Notes: a model not told the origin generated them from the sequence alone. Positions 55,150 to 64,000 are shown, counted from the first letter of the stretch. The stretch: DNA of 64,000 nucleotides from Rhizobium pisi (GCF_003938655.1 NZ_RJJT01000010.1:186001-250000), one strand, 5' to 3'. Program-made: numbers and translations.

Positions 55150-56763
55150 TCAGAAAAGGCGGAGCCGCGTCTTGGGTTCCGGTTCCGCCCTGGGATCGCG
55201 AACGCCGGGATCGTCAGGTAGTCCGCCGAAGAAAGGCTTTCCTTCGTTGGCTGCGGGGGGCCGATCGCTCACGGGTTCAGGTTTTGATTTTGCCGGCGTT
55301 GGTGCCGGTGCTGGCGCCGGGCGCACGGCCTCGGCAATGGTGGCTGCGCGTTCCAGTTCGATGATGCGATGATCGTTGACCGGGCTCTCCGGCTTGACGT
55401 CTCGCAGCGGCGGCAGCGTTTTCAGAGCGGTTTCGATCGAGGCCGGATGCGATCCCTCTTCGACCGGGCCTTCGATCTGGCCGAAGGGCGCTTTCCACTC
55501 GAAGGCGTCGAGGCGGCCGGTTACGGGCGAGACCGGCAGCCATTTGTCCGACACGAAGCCATCCGCGACCCAGGCCGGATCGCGCGGCGCCTTGAGCGCC
55601 TGCGCGAGCCAATGGCGCACCCGGCCCTGGTCGCCGGTTTCGGCTTCTTCGATATCGGCAAGCAGCAGGAAGGCGGCCTCGCGCGGCTGCATGCGGGCCG
55701 CCGCTTCCGCCTTGGCGCGGGCTTTGGCGAATTCTCGCGCGTCGAGCGCTGCCTGCGCGACGACGAGAAGGGATTCGGCATTGTTCGGGCGCAGCCCCTC
55801 CAGCCGCTCGGCGCGTTTCAGCCGGTCGAGCGTGGAATCGCCACTGCGGGCCCTGACATAGGCCTGGCCGATCTCAGGATGAGGTGCCGACTTCCACGCC
55901 TGTTCGAGGATGGACGCAGCCTTGCGCACACCGCCTTCGCGGAACAGGGCCTTTGCGGCAACGAGAGCGGCCGGAATGAAATCGGCAGAGAGCTTCAAGG
56001 CCTGCTGGGCGTCGTCGCGGGCACCGGTCGGGTTGCTTTCCAGCTTCTCGCCGGCGCGCGCCGTCAGAAGGACGGCGTGCAGGCGGTTGGCTTCGGCCTT
56101 TTCGACGACGCGGGCGGCCTTCTGCTGTTCGAGCAGGCGGATCGCATCGTCCCAGCGGCCGGCCTGGCTGCGATATTCGAGCGTCGCCTGCGCTGCCCAG
56201 GGCAGATAAGGCGCATTATCGGCAGCCTTCTCGGCATATTGGCGGGCGGCCTCGTTGGCCCCGAGGCGGCGGGCTTCCAGATAGAGGCCGCGGAGACCGA
56301 GCTCGCGCGTCTCGGGATCGTTGGCCATGGCCTCGAATTTGGCGCGCGCCTCGTCATGGCGGCCTTCAATCAGGGCGGCCTGGGCTTCGAGCAGGTTGAT
56401 CAAAGGCTCCTGATCGGCGCGGATGAGGCCGCGCGAGCGGGCGGCCATCTTGCGGGCGAGAGCCGCATTGCCGGCGCCGGCGGCGATCAAGCCAGTTGAT
56501 AGCGCTTGATAGCCGCGGTCGCGCTTGCGGGCGCGGAAATAGCGCGTCACCGAATGCGGCGAGGTCCAGACCAGGCGGACGAACCACCAGGCGATCATCA
56601 CGGCGGCGACAAGAGCGATGATCGCGCTGGCGGCGACGATCAGCTTCGTCTGGTAGATCTGGCCTTCCCAGATCAGAGAAAGGTCGCCGGGACGGTCGGC
56701 GAGCCAGGAAAAGCCATAGGCGAGAAGCAGCACGAGCAGGGCGAAGACGACAAGTCTGATCAT
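55150..56763 (-). CDS. hemY: HemY family TPR membrane protein
   Basis: A 537-aa inner-membrane protein of the proteobacterial HemY type (not the Bacillus protoporphyrinogen oxidase of that name). Two N-terminal membrane helices, LVVFALLVLLLAYGFSWLAD and AASAIIALVAAVMIAWWFVR, are followed by about 370 residues of TPR-like helical repeats with an HemY_N start. The C-terminal 100 residues are Pro/Lys-rich and unfolded (PAPAPAPTPAKSKPEP). Placed after hemC/hemD and the mitofilin gene, it probably supports a membrane assembly near tetrapyrrole synthesis. Start ATG 56763. Confidence 0.92.
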   Translation of the reverse strand: MIRLVVFALLVLLLAYGFSWLADRPGDLSLIWEGQIYQTKLIVAASAIIALVAAVMIAWWFVRLVWTSPHSVTRYFRARKRDRGYQALSTGLIAAGAGNAALARKMAARSRGLIRADQEPLINLLEAQAALIEGRHDEARAKFEAMANDPETRELGLRGLYLEARRLGANEAARQYAEKAADNAPYLPWAAQATLEYRSQAGRWDDAIRLLEQQKAARVVEKAEANRLHAVLLTARAGEKLESNPTGARDDAQQALKLSADFIPAALVAAKALFREGGVRKAASILEQAWKSAPHPEIGQAYVRARSGDSTLDRLKRAERLEGLRPNNAESLLVVAQAALDAREFAKARAKAEAAARMQPREAAFLLLADIEEAETGDQGRVRHWLAQALKAPRDPAWVADGFVSDKWLPVSPVTGRLDAFEWKAPFGQIEGPVEEGSHPASIETALKTLPPLRDVKPESPVNDHRIIELERAATIAEAVRPAPAPAPTPAKSKPEPVSDRPPAANEGKPFFGGLPDDPGVRDPRAEPEPKTRLRLF

Positions 56764-56767
56764 GATC

Positions 56768-58030
56768 TTACCCTTGCTTGCCGGTGCCGCTGACCGCTTT
56801 CGACAGCGCCCCGCCAACCAGTTCCTCGACACGGATGCGCGCTTCCAGCGACTGCTTGAAGGCGGCGGAAGCCTGCTTGCCCGAAGCGGGCAGATTGTTC
56901 CATTCGGCCGAAGCGCCGGGCAGATCGCCGTTCTTCACCTTGTCCTCCATGCGGGCGGCGATCGCTTCGACGCTCTCGCCCTCGATATTGCCGACGGGAC
57001 GGACCGTCACCAGCGATTTCGCGCTCGCCATCAGGCGGTCCGACCAGCTCTGGTTCGGATCTGGCTGGTTGACGGCTTCGACGATCGCGGTCGCAACGTC
57101 GGGAACCTGACGCACCAGTTCGGTGCGCGAGGGAATGCCGGTTTCGGCAAAGGTGCGCAGGTCGGCAACGGCTGGATCGTCGGGCGCGACGCCGGCGAAA
57201 GTATCAAGTTCGGCAAGGAAGGGCCCGCCGCGATCAATCGCCGCCTTGAGGGCTGCCGCTGCGATCGCCCGGGCGACGGCGACGTCCTCGCGCGGCTCGT
57301 TGAGCTTCTTTTCGGCTTCTTCGAGCCGCTTGGCGATGTCGGCGCCGTTGCTCGTCTGCTGCTCGGAAGACTGGGCAAGTGTGGCGCGCAGTTGATCGAC
57401 CTGACCGCTGAGCTCGGCAATCTTCTGGTTGAGTGCCTCGACATTTGCTGAATCGGCCGGCGCGCCGGCTGCGGGTGCCCCTGCCGCAGTTTCCAGCGCG
57501 GCGACACGCTTTTCAAGGGCATCATCGCCGGTACCCGCTGGGTTGGCGGCGAGATTGGCGACGGTCTGTTTCAGGCCATCGATCTCACCGGAAAGATCGG
57601 CGATGTCAGACGAGGCCGTCTGCGGCGTGGAGGAACCCGGGAGATATCCGGCATATTGAATGGCGCCTGCGCCAAGCAGCGCTACGAGGCCGCCGAAGAT
57701 GCCGGCCGCGATGAGGCCGGAGGTGCCGGCGCTTCGTGCTGCCGGTTGTTCAGGAGGGGGCGTAACGGACGGTTCCTGGGTTGCCGGCTCTTCCTCCCGC
57801 GCATCCGTCCCAGGCTGGTCCTCGTGTTCGGCCCGTTCATCCTCGGTCAGCGACGCAGTTTCAGTTTCGGGCGTCGCGCCGGCATCGGCTGGGCTGTTGA
57901 CGGCGTCGCCAACGTCATTCTCCACCGGCTTTGCGGTATCGGCTGCAGAGGCGAAATCCTGTGCTTCGAGGTCGATCGTGACCGGCTCTTCGGCGCTCTT
58001 GGAATGGCGTGGCGGGTTTCCCGATACCAT
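56768..58030 (-). CDS. Alphaproteobacterial mitofilin (Mic60-like) protein
   Basis: A 420-aa protein of the COG4223/mitofilin family. Order: an acidic, disordered cytosolic N-terminus (about residues 1-85), one membrane helix (GLIAAGIFGGLVALLGAGAI), a coiled coil (about 120-230, with IADLSGEIDGLKQTVANLAA and LNQKIAELSGQVDQLRATLA), and a C-terminal mitofilin-like domain ending EARIRVEELVGGALSKAV. Bacterial homologues of the mitochondrial cristae organiser Mic60 are known next to hem genes in alphaproteobacteria and can shape membranes. I chose ATG 58030, with GAGGA upstream; ATGs at 58051 and 58078 are possible. hemY follows after four bases. Confidence 0.9.
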   Translation of the reverse strand: MVSGNPPRHSKSAEEPVTIDLEAQDFASAADTAKPVENDVGDAVNSPADAGATPETETASLTEDERAEHEDQPGTDAREEEPATQEPSVTPPPEQPAARSAGTSGLIAAGIFGGLVALLGAGAIQYAGYLPGSSTPQTASSDIADLSGEIDGLKQTVANLAANPAGTGDDALEKRVAALETAAGAPAAGAPADSANVEALNQKIAELSGQVDQLRATLAQSSEQQTSNGADIAKRLEEAEKKLNEPREDVAVARAIAAAALKAAIDRGGPFLAELDTFAGVAPDDPAVADLRTFAETGIPSRTELVRQVPDVATAIVEAVNQPDPNQSWSDRLMASAKSLVTVRPVGNIEGESVEAIAARMEDKVKNGDLPGASAEWNNLPASGKQASAAFKQSLEARIRVEELVGGALSKAVSGTGKQG

Positions 58031-58119
58031 GAGGTCCTCTTTATCCTGCATTGCAACGAAACTAGACAGTGATGCCAATTAAGGGAAGAGGTTAGATCAA
58101 ATTTGGGCGGCTAAAGCAT

Positions 58120-58827
58120 TCAAAGCAGCGACAAAAGACTCTTCTCATCCGGCATCGGCGCAATCGCCGCTTTTTTTTTCAAAGCCGCCGGAATGGCTTC
58201 CGCTACCGCCTCGCTGAGGCAGAGAAGCCGGATTCCGCTCTCCTCCGACAGGGCTGAACGGAGTTCCGCCACGTCGAAAAAATCGTCGGCCGTCTGCCGG
58301 GAATAAAAGAGAACGGCCTGCGGAGGGACGCCTGCGAAGATCGCCTCGATCTCGGCTGGGCTCGGAGCGACGGGCTGCATGCGGTAACATTCGGCGATCG
58401 AAAAGCGGATGCCGAGTTCGCGCAATCTTCCTTCGAAGGTTTCCGCGCGCGGGGTGCCTGCAAGGTAGAGCAAGCCGTCCGCTCTCTGCGCCGCGACGAG
58501 ATCGGCGAGATCGCGGCCGTTGCCCGAGGATGTGGCGACCGACTGGAAGCCCAGGCTTTGCGCCTCTTTCGCCGTCGCCTCCCCGACCGCGAAAAGCGGG
58601 CGGCCAAGATGCGGACGAAGCGTCTCTCCGAGAGCGGAAACGACCCTGACGGCTTCGGCGCTGGTCATCGCGATCGGGCCGTTGGTGGCTGCAAGCGCGG
58701 TTGCGGCGCCGGCGCTGTCGTGCAGCGGCTGACGCAGCGGCAGCAGCACGGGCTCGTGGCCCATCTCGCGCAAACGTTGTGCGGTTCTCGTCGCCGAATG
58801 CGCGGGGCGGGTGACGAGAACACGCAT
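58120..58827 (-). CDS. hemD: Uroporphyrinogen-III synthase
   Basis: A 235-aa enzyme that cyclises hydroxymethylbilane with inversion of ring D. The family is weakly conserved; visible marks are [65 protein letters not shown] and, late, [16 protein letters not shown]. The two-domain length is right. The ATG at 58827 lies seven bases after hemC, which confirms the call. It is followed by the mitofilin gene after 89 bases. Confidence 0.93.
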   Translation of the reverse strand: MRVLVTRPAHSATRTAQRLREMGHEPVLLPLRQPLHDSAGAATALAATNGPIAMTSAEAVRVVSALGETLRPHLGRPLFAVGEATAKEAQSLGFQSVATSSGNGRDLADLVAAQRADGLLYLAGTPRAETFEGRLRELGIRFSIAECYRMQPVAPSPAEIEAIFAGVPPQAVLFYSRQTADDFFDVAELRSALSEESGIRLLCLSEAVAEAIPAALKKKAAIAPMPDEKSLLSLL

Positions 58828-58834
58828 GGCCGCT

Positions 58835-59764
58835 TCAGTGCCAGTCTTCGAAAAAGGCGCTGCCGGCCCTTGCGCGCACGTCCTGGCCGGCACGGGTGCC
58901 GAGCGCTGCCGCATCGCGGCGGTGGCCGTCGGTCGTCACCGCGTGCTGGCTGCGGCCGTCGGGGGTGATGATGAGGCCGGAAAACCGGATCAGATCGCCT
59001 TCGCAGACGGCATAGCCGCCGATCGGCGTGCGGCAGGAGCCGTCGAGAGCGGCGAGGAAGGCGCGTTCGCAGGAGACGGTGTCGAAGGTTGGCGCGTCGT
59101 TGATCGGGGCCAAGAGATCGTCAATCCCCGTATCGCCGATACGGCTTTCGATGCAGATCGCCCCTTGCGCTGGCGCCGGCGGGAAGGTGTCGGGGTCGAG
59201 GATATCAGTGAGCACCTCGACCTTGCCGAGACGTTTCAGGCCGGCAAGCGCCAGCAGGGTCGCATCGACCTGGCCTTCTTCGAGCTTGCGCAGGCGCGTT
59301 TCGACCGAGCCGCGGAAGGTGATGACGTTGATGTCGGGCCGCATGCGGCGGATCAGCGCCTGGCGACGCAGCGACGAGGAGCCGACGGTTGCGCCGTGCG
59401 GCAGGTCGATCAGCTTGCGCGCGGTGCGGCCGATAACGGCGTCGCGGATATCCTCGCGCGGCAGATAGGCGGAGAGATAAAGGCCATCGGGCAGTTTCGT
59501 CGGCATGTCCTTGGTGGAGTGCACGGCAAAATCCAGCTCGCCGGCGGCAAGCTTCTGTTCGAGTTCCTCAGTGAAGAGGCCTTTGCCGCCGATCTCGGCG
59601 AGCGACCGGTCGGTGATGCGGTCGCCCTTGGTCGTCAGCACGACGATCTCGAACATTTCCTCGGGCAGGTTATGCGCCGCCATCAGCCTGTCGCGGGCCT
59701 CATGCGCCTGGGCAAGCGCCAGCGGGCTGCCTCGCGTGCCGATCCGGAAAGGTTTTGTTTGCAT
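58835..59764 (-). CDS. hemC: Porphobilinogen deaminase (hydroxymethylbilane synthase)
   Basis: A 309-aa enzyme that polymerises four porphobilinogens. Marks: [60 protein letters not shown], and the cofactor-anchoring cysteine in [16 protein letters not shown]. The ATG at 59764 gives [13 protein letters not shown]; upstream the frame is open only as antisense of tsaD. It is the first gene of the run hemC-hemD-mitofilin-hemY-terB-GATase, and is divergent from tsaD with a 72-base shared region. Confidence 0.97.
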   Translation of the reverse strand: MQTKPFRIGTRGSPLALAQAHEARDRLMAAHNLPEEMFEIVVLTTKGDRITDRSLAEIGGKGLFTEELEQKLAAGELDFAVHSTKDMPTKLPDGLYLSAYLPREDIRDAVIGRTARKLIDLPHGATVGSSSLRRQALIRRMRPDINVITFRGSVETRLRKLEEGQVDATLLALAGLKRLGKVEVLTDILDPDTFPPAPAQGAICIESRIGDTGIDDLLAPINDAPTFDTVSCERAFLAALDGSCRTPIGGYAVCEGDLIRFSGLIITPDGRSQHAVTTDGHRRDAAALGTRAGQDVRARAGSAFFEDWH

Positions 59765-59836
59765 CAGCTCTGTTCCGTTGTTACCGGAGTTCTCGTAAAC
59801 GGGTTTCCGTACCATCGCAATCAACGAACAGGCCAT

Positions 59837-60934
59837 ATGGTTCCCTTTCTGCGCATCCTCGGCATCGAAACAAGCTGCGACGAGACCGCCGCGGCGGTTG
59901 TCGAGCGCGATGCGGAAGGGCATTCCAAGGTGTTGTCCGATGTGGTGCTTTCCCAGCTTGACGAGCATAGCGCCTATGGCGGCGTGGTGCCGGAGATCGC
60001 AGCGCGTGCCCATGTCGAGGCGCTCGACGAGCTGATCGAGGAGGCCTTAGCGCGCGCCAATGTGTCGCTGGCCGAGGTCGATGCCATTGCCGCCACGTCG
60101 GGGCCGGGGCTGATCGGCGGGCTGCTTGTGGGATTGATGACCGGCAAAGCGATCGCGAGAGCCGCCGGCAAGCCGCTCTATGCCGTCAACCATCTCGAAG
60201 GCCATGCGCTGACGGCGCGGCTGACGGATGGGCTTGCTTTTCCCTATCTGATGCTGCTCGTCTCGGGCGGCCATACACAGCTCATCCTGGTGCGCGGCGT
60301 CGGGCAGTACGAGCGGTGGGGCACAACGATCGACGATGCGCTGGGTGAAGCCTTCGACAAAACGGCAAAGCTGCTCGGCCTGCCCTATCCCGGCGGCCCG
60401 GCCGTGGAGCGGATGGCGCGGGATGGCAATCCCGATCGGTTCAATTTTCCGCGCCCGCTGGTCGGTGAGGCACGGCTCGACTTCTCCTTCTCCGGCCTGA
60501 AGACGGCCGTGCGGCAGGCAGCACAGGAGATCGCTCCGCTCAGCGATCAGGACGTCGCCGATATCTGCGCCTCGTTCCAGAAGGCGATTTCGCGCACGCT
60601 GAAGGACCGCATCGGCCGCGGTCTGCAGCGCTTCAAGACGGAATTTCCTGTAACCGGCGAGAAGCCGGCACTTGTCGTTGCTGGCGGCGTCGCCGCCAAT
60701 CTCGAACTGCGCGGCACGCTGCAGACGCTGTGCGACAAGAACGGCTTTCGCTTCATTGCGCCGCCGCTCAGTCTCTGCACTGACAATGCGGTGATGATCG
60801 CCTGGGCGGGACTGGAGCGCATGGCGACGGGCGTTCAGCCTGACACACTCGACGTGCAGCCGCGTTCGCGCTGGCCGCTCGATTCCAAGGCGGAGACGCT
60901 GATCGGTTTCGGAAAACGAGGGGCCAAGGCATGA
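59837..60934 (+). CDS. tsaD: tRNA t6A37 threonylcarbamoyltransferase TsaD
   Basis: A 365-aa ASKHA-fold enzyme transferring threonylcarbamoyl to A37 of ANN-decoding tRNAs, with TsaB and TsaE. Marks: [20 protein letters not shown], the metal HxxxH in [47 protein letters not shown] and [14 protein letters not shown] chose ATG 59837 ([13 protein letters not shown]); the frame is open to 58811 only as a shadow of hemC. Its stop overlaps gpsA (ATGA). Its product is the substrate of MtaB. Confidence 0.97.
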   Translation: MVPFLRILGIETSCDETAAAVVERDAEGHSKVLSDVVLSQLDEHSAYGGVVPEIAARAHVEALDELIEEALARANVSLAEVDAIAATSGPGLIGGLLVGLMTGKAIARAAGKPLYAVNHLEGHALTARLTDGLAFPYLMLLVSGGHTQLILVRGVGQYERWGTTIDDALGEAFDKTAKLLGLPYPGGPAVERMARDGNPDRFNFPRPLVGEARLDFSFSGLKTAVRQAAQEIAPLSDQDVADICASFQKAISRTLKDRIGRGLQRFKTEFPVTGEKPALVVAGGVAANLELRGTLQTLCDKNGFRFIAPPLSLCTDNAVMIAWAGLERMATGVQPDTLDVQPRSRWPLDSKAETLIGFGKRGAKA

Positions 60935-61914
60935 GCGAAAACATCGCCGTCGTCGGATCGGGGGCTTTCGGAACGGCGCTCGCCGCCGTCATCGCTCTTG
61001 CCGGGCGAAGTGCGGTGACGCTCGTCGGGCGCGATCCGTTGCTTATTGCGGATCTGAAAACCGAGCGGCTGCATGAAGCGGTACTGCCCGGCATCCCGCT
61101 CCCCGATACACTGGAATTTTCGGCCGAGGCAGACGCGATCACCGGCGCCTCCATCGTGCTTTTTGCGATGCCATCGCAGGCGCAGGCCGATGCGGCGCGG
61201 CAATATGGCCCCTACCTTGCCAAGAATGCCGTGGTCGTCACCTGTGCGAAGGGTATCGAGCGGGCGACCGGCAATCTCTTGACCGACATGCTGGAACGGG
61301 AACTGCCGGACCACCCGGTCGCCGTGCTCTCCGGTCCGGGCTTTGCCGCCGATATCGCCAAGGGGCTACCGACGGCGATGGCGATCGCGGCGGCTGATAT
61401 GGAGACCGCGGAGCGGCTCGCTCAGGCAATATCGGGCCGGACCTTCCGGCTCTACGCCTCGGACGATCGCATCGGCGTGCAGCTCGGCGGCGCGCTCAAG
61501 AACGTGCTGGCGATTGCCTGCGGCATCGTCGAAGGCCGCGGTATCGGCGATTCCGCGCGGGCGGCGCTGATTGCGCGCGGGCTTGCGGAAATGTCGCGGT
61601 TCGTCGTCGCCCAGGGCGGGCAGGCGGATACGGTGCGCGGGCTTTCCGGCCTCGGCGATCTGGTGCTGACGGCAACGAGCCATCAATCGCGAAACCTGCG
61701 CTACGGCATTGCGCTCGGGCGCGGCGACAAGACCGATCCCCTGCATGGCGCGCTGGTGGAAGGCGCGTTTGCCGCCTCCGTCGCCTCGCGGCTTGCGGCG
61801 AAATTGAAGGTCAGCATGCCGATCACCGATGCCGTTTCCGCCATCATCGACGGCCGTCTCGATATATCAGATGCGATCGAGCAGCTGATGACGCGCCCAA
61901 TCACCACCGAATAG
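60931..61914 (+). CDS. gpsA: Glycerol-3-phosphate dehydrogenase [NAD(P)+]
   Basis: A 327-aa cytosolic enzyme reducing dihydroxyacetone phosphate to sn-glycerol 3-phosphate for phospholipids. Rossmann motif [20 protein letters not shown], then [53 protein letters not shown], and the catalytic Lys region [21 protein letters not shown]-terminal [19 protein letters not shown] is diagnostic. Start ATG 60931 overlaps the tsaD stop by four bases, so the two are coupled. The YciI gene follows after ten bases. Confidence 0.96.
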   Translation: MSENIAVVGSGAFGTALAAVIALAGRSAVTLVGRDPLLIADLKTERLHEAVLPGIPLPDTLEFSAEADAITGASIVLFAMPSQAQADAARQYGPYLAKNAVVVTCAKGIERATGNLLTDMLERELPDHPVAVLSGPGFAADIAKGLPTAMAIAAADMETAERLAQAISGRTFRLYASDDRIGVQLGGALKNVLAIACGIVEGRGIGDSARAALIARGLAEMSRFVVAQGGQADTVRGLSGLGDLVLTATSHQSRNLRYGIALGRGDKTDPLHGALVEGAFAASVASRLAAKLKVSMPITDAVSAIIDGRLDISDAIEQLMTRPITTE

Positions 61915-61924
61915 GAGAACAGAC

Positions 61925-62218
61925 ATGCTTTTCGCCCTTCTCTGCAAGGATAAGCCGGGGCATCTGAATGTGCGCATGGAGACGCGGCCGACGCATCTCG
62001 ACTATCTCAACGGGCTGAATGCCGAGGGCACGCTGAAGATCGCCGGCCCGTTTCTCGACGATGACGGCAAGCCCTGCGGCAGCCTGATCGTCGTGGAAGC
62101 GGAATCGAAGGAGGCCGCGCGTGCGCTCGCCGATGCCGACCCCTATGCCAAGGCCGGATTGTTCGAAAGCGTCGACGTCAAGGCCTACAACTGGGTCTTC
62201 AACAAGCCGGAGGCGTGA
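61925..62218 (+). CDS. YciI family protein
   Basis: A 97-aa small ferredoxin-like-fold protein of the YciI family. Marks: MLFALLCKDKPGHLNVRMET, RPTHLDYLNGLNAEGTLKIA, GPFLDDDGKPCGSLIVVEAE and ADADPYAKAGLFESVDVKAY. The conserved His and Asp (THLDYL and ADADPY) form the presumed active site; some relatives act as dehydrochlorinases or lyases, but for this member no reaction is known. It lies between gpsA and the EVE gene, with only two bases before the latter's ATG. Confidence 0.92.
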   Translation: MLFALLCKDKPGHLNVRMETRPTHLDYLNGLNAEGTLKIAGPFLDDDGKPCGSLIVVEAESKEAARALADADPYAKAGLFESVDVKAYNWVFNKPEA

Positions 62219-62220
62219 GC

Positions 62221-62652
62221 ATGGCGCACTGGCTCTATAAATCCGAACCGGCCTCCTGGTCCTGGGAGCAGCAGAAAGCTGCCGGCGAAAAGGGCACGGA
62301 ATGGACGGGTGTCCGCAACTATCTGGCACGCAACAACATGCGGGCGATGCAGATCGGCGACAAAGGCTTCTTCTACCATTCTAATGACGGGCTGGAGATC
62401 GTTGGCATCGTCGAGGTCTGCGCGCTCTCGCATCCGGATTCCAGCGCCAAGGGCGATCCGAAATGGGATTGCGTCGATATCCGCGCCGTCATGGATATGC
62501 CGAAGCCGGTGACGCTGAAGGATGTCAAGGCAAGCGAGAAGCTTGCCAAGATGGCGCTCGTCACCTCGATGCGGCTTTCCGTGCAGCCGGTGACGGAGGA
62601 AGAATATCTCGAAGTCTGCCGCATGGGCGGGCTGGATAATCCGCCACGTTGA
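62221..62652 (+). CDS. EVE (thymocyte nuclear protein 1-like) domain protein
   Basis: A 143-aa protein that is a single EVE domain, a PUA-like fold. Marks: HWLYKSEPASWSWEQQKAAG, TEWTGVRNYLARNNMRAMQI, GDKGFFYHSNDGLEIVGIVE and WDCVDIRAVMDMPKPVTLKD. EVE domains bind modified bases in nucleic acids. I use ATG 62221; a GTG at 62215 overlapping the YciI stop is an alternative. Its stop overlaps the methyltransferase start (TTGA), so the two are coupled. Confidence 0.93.
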   Translation: MAHWLYKSEPASWSWEQQKAAGEKGTEWTGVRNYLARNNMRAMQIGDKGFFYHSNDGLEIVGIVEVCALSHPDSSAKGDPKWDCVDIRAVMDMPKPVTLKDVKASEKLAKMALVTSMRLSVQPVTEEEYLEVCRMGGLDNPPR

Positions 62653-63296
62653 AAACCGATCCGGAAGCCTTCATCCGCGCCAATACCGGCCTGATGGCGC
62701 CGCCGCATGTGCCGGAGATTTCGCTCCATCTCGCAAGCGAGGCGCATGAACTCTGGCTGAAGACGGAAGAGGAACTGGAAGCGATCGGCCTGCCGCCGCC
62801 TTTCTGGGCTTTCGCCTGGGCGGGCGGCCAGGGACTGGCGCGCTATATTCTCGATCATCCGGAAATGGTGCGCGGTGCGCGCGTGCTGGATTTCGCCAGC
62901 GGCTCCGGGCTTGTCGGCATTGCCGCTGTGATGGCCGGCGCCCGCGAGGTCACGGCGAGCGATATCGATCCCTGGGCGGAAACGGCGATCCGGCTGAATG
63001 CCGGCGCCAATCGTGTTTTGCTCGGATTTACCGGCGCCGACCTGATCGGACAGACCGTCGATGCGGATATCATGCTTGCCGGTGATGTCTTCTACGACCG
63101 CGCTTTTGCCGATGCGCTCGTTCCGTGGTTCACACGGCTGGCGGCGGAGGGCAAAACGGTTTTGGTCGGCGATCCCGGGCGAAGCTACCTGCCCCGGGAG
63201 CGGCTGGAATTCTGCGCGGTTTATGAGGTGCCGGTCACGCGGGCACTGGAGGACAGCGAAATCAAGAAGACCACGGTGTGGCGCTTCTGCTCCTAG
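62649..63296 (+). CDS. METTL20/ETFB-lysine-methyltransferase-like SAM methyltransferase
   Basis: A 215-aa class I methyltransferase. Entry signature GLPPPFWAFAWAGGQGLARY, SAM motif I ARVLDFASGSGLVGIAAVMA, acidic loop VTASDIDPWAETAIRLNAGA, and the post-I motif MLAGDVFYDRAFADALVPWF. The PPFWAFAWAGGQ stretch and the DVFYD motif are those of METTL20-type enzymes, whose bacterial homologues methylate lysines of electron-transfer flavoprotein beta. No etf genes lie in this window, so the target is inferred. It starts with TTG at 62649 inside the EVE stop and overlaps the convergent gene by four bases. Confidence 0.85.
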   Translation: MKTDPEAFIRANTGLMAPPHVPEISLHLASEAHELWLKTEEELEAIGLPPPFWAFAWAGGQGLARYILDHPEMVRGARVLDFASGSGLVGIAAVMAGAREVTASDIDPWAETAIRLNAGANRVLLGFTGADLIGQTVDADIMLAGDVFYDRAFADALVPWFTRLAAEGKTVLVGDPGRSYLPRERLEFCAVYEVPVTRALEDSEIKKTTVWRFCS

Positions 63297-63781
63297 GGCC
63301 GGATGACACAGACATTGGCTTCGTAAGTGCAGGGGTCGTCCTGGACGGCGACATCGATGACCTTCGCCTTCGGCGCCGTCGGTTCGGGCCGCGGGGGATA
63401 GAAGCCATAGCCATTGCCGCCGACATAGGTTCCGCCGTCGACCTGATAGACATAGGAAGAGCCGGAATAGGTGCCGCCGCCGTCCCAACCCTGTGCCTGG
63501 GGGGCGATGATGAGGAGATTGTTGCGAAATACGCGATTTGTTGCCGCTGACGAAAACTGCGTCAGCATCGGCATCCTGTTCCTGCCTCGGTGGCCATGGA
63601 AATTGTCGAAACCTATGCCGCGGTTGCGCCAGCTCAAGCGCTCGCCAAGAAGCAACCCGCCGTGGAAGGCGTGGCGATGGCCGGGGAAGCGGTCAAAATG
63701 GCGGCGGTCGCCCGCAGTCGCGGGGAGCGCGGCAAGTGCTGCGAGCGCAAGCAGGGTGACTGCGGACAGACTGCGAAACAT
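63293..63781 (-). CDS. Secreted Gly/Tyr/His/Arg-rich protein of unknown function
   Basis: A 162-aa exported protein I do not recognise. Signal peptide FRSLSAVTLLALAALAALPA, cut near ATAGD. The mature N-terminal part is rich in His, Arg and Phe (HFDRFPGHRHAFHGG); the middle is Gly/Ser/Tyr-rich (YSGSSYVYQVDGGTYVGGNG); it ends with two cysteines in DDPCTYEANVCVIRP. The end is shared in style with many small rhizobial secreted proteins. The ATG at 63781 lies 28 bases from a CtrA-type box. Confidence 0.75.
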   Translation of the reverse strand: MFRSLSAVTLLALAALAALPATAGDRRHFDRFPGHRHAFHGGLLLGERLSWRNRGIGFDNFHGHRGRNRMPMLTQFSSAATNRVFRNNLLIIAPQAQGWDGGGTYSGSSYVYQVDGGTYVGGNGYGFYPPRPEPTAPKAKVIDVAVQDDPCTYEANVCVIRP

Positions 63782-63808
63782 GGATGCCGGCCTCCGGAAT
63801 TCCGATCG

Positions 63809-63824
63809 TTAACAAATCGTTAAC
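63809..63824. promoter_or_regulatory. CtrA-type box TTAA-N7-TTAAC
   Basis: TTAACAAATCGTTAAC, exact to the full TTAA-N7-TTAAC consensus, 28 bases upstream of the ATG of the secreted-protein gene. The short distance would suit repression or a leader of minimal length. Confidence 0.55.
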
Positions 63825-64000
63825 GACAGATTGCGCCAAAAGCGGCGGCTTGTCCATTCGCGCGGGAGGAACGGCATAAATATTGAGCGTGAAATGCCAG
63901 TTTGGTTGGACTGCAAACTTCCCGGTAATCCGAATCGATTAAATTAAATGCAGACAGCGATTGTGCTTGTCGTCTGGCTTTTCGGTGAGTAAACGTCGCA

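Overview
The window looks like a chromosomal segment of a Rhizobiaceae alphaproteobacterium, most likely Rhizobium of the R. etli / R. leguminosarum group. This is inferred from high GC, the gene order ffh - chorismate mutase - rpsP - rimM - trmD - rplS, an OtpR/CenR regulator beside a cyclic-nucleotide-binding protein, a ccmABCDG cluster, an alphaproteobacterial mitofilin gene beside hemC/hemD/hemY, and rhizobial-type intergenic palindromes. It is almost entirely core genome. I see no prophage, transposase, CRISPR array, rRNA or tRNA gene.

Layout. 1-5.3 kb: a LolA-like carrier, exonuclease III, a cNMP-binding protein and CenR, an L,D-transpeptidase-fold protein, an aldo/keto reductase and a small secreted protein. 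5.3-13.5 kb, all minus strand: leuC, a polar amino-acid ABC transporter pair, rplS, trmD, rimM, rpsP, chorismate mutase and ffh. 13.7-19.1 kb, plus strand: a 67-aa protein, dapF-mtaB-ftsY, ispZ and a DUF2585 protein. 19.1-22.3 kb, minus: ccmABCDG, with ccmD too short and GTG-started to be obvious. 22.5-26.2 kb: acnA and a DUF1223 protein. 26.6-36 kb: DUF2794, GNAT, a BI-1 protein with a structured leader, a YbbA/YbbP exporter divergent from tesA, thpR/LMW-PTP/PCD, a DUF1232 protein, an ECF sigma factor and an invasion-locus-B-like protein. 36-43.3 kb: rlmN, a three-gene ABC transporter, LysE, an SDR and argG. 43.4-53.9 kb: a class III cyclase, LysE, an unknown protein, an M3 peptidase, typA, GNAT, ppa, DUF167/YggT and an MFS protein. 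53.9-63.8 kb: a six-gene minus-strand run hemC-hemD-mitofilin-hemY-terB-GATase, divergent from tsaD-gpsA-yciI-EVE-methyltransferase.

How the genes work together: the ffh/ftsY pair gives both GTPases of co-translational membrane targeting; ccmABCDG handles cytochrome c maturation; hemC/hemD provide the tetrapyrrole branch; rpsP/rimM/trmD/rplS is a ribosome and tRNA maturation block; mtaB, tsaD and rlmN add tRNA/rRNA modification (TsaD makes the t6A that MtaB thiolates).

The main non-genic signals are: (1) two palindromic-repeat copies in opposite orientation inside the ftsY reading frame; (2) a second mosaic repeat family at three sites; (3) a gap at 26.2-26.6 kb holding consecutive near-perfect inverted repeats; (4) a hairpin leader in front of the BI-1/YbhL gene; (5) three exact TTAA-N7-TTAA boxes matching the CtrA consensus, all upstream of genes. 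I did not find a clearly new multi-gene system; the most interesting items are the in-frame repeats, the structured gap and the hem/mitofilin operon.
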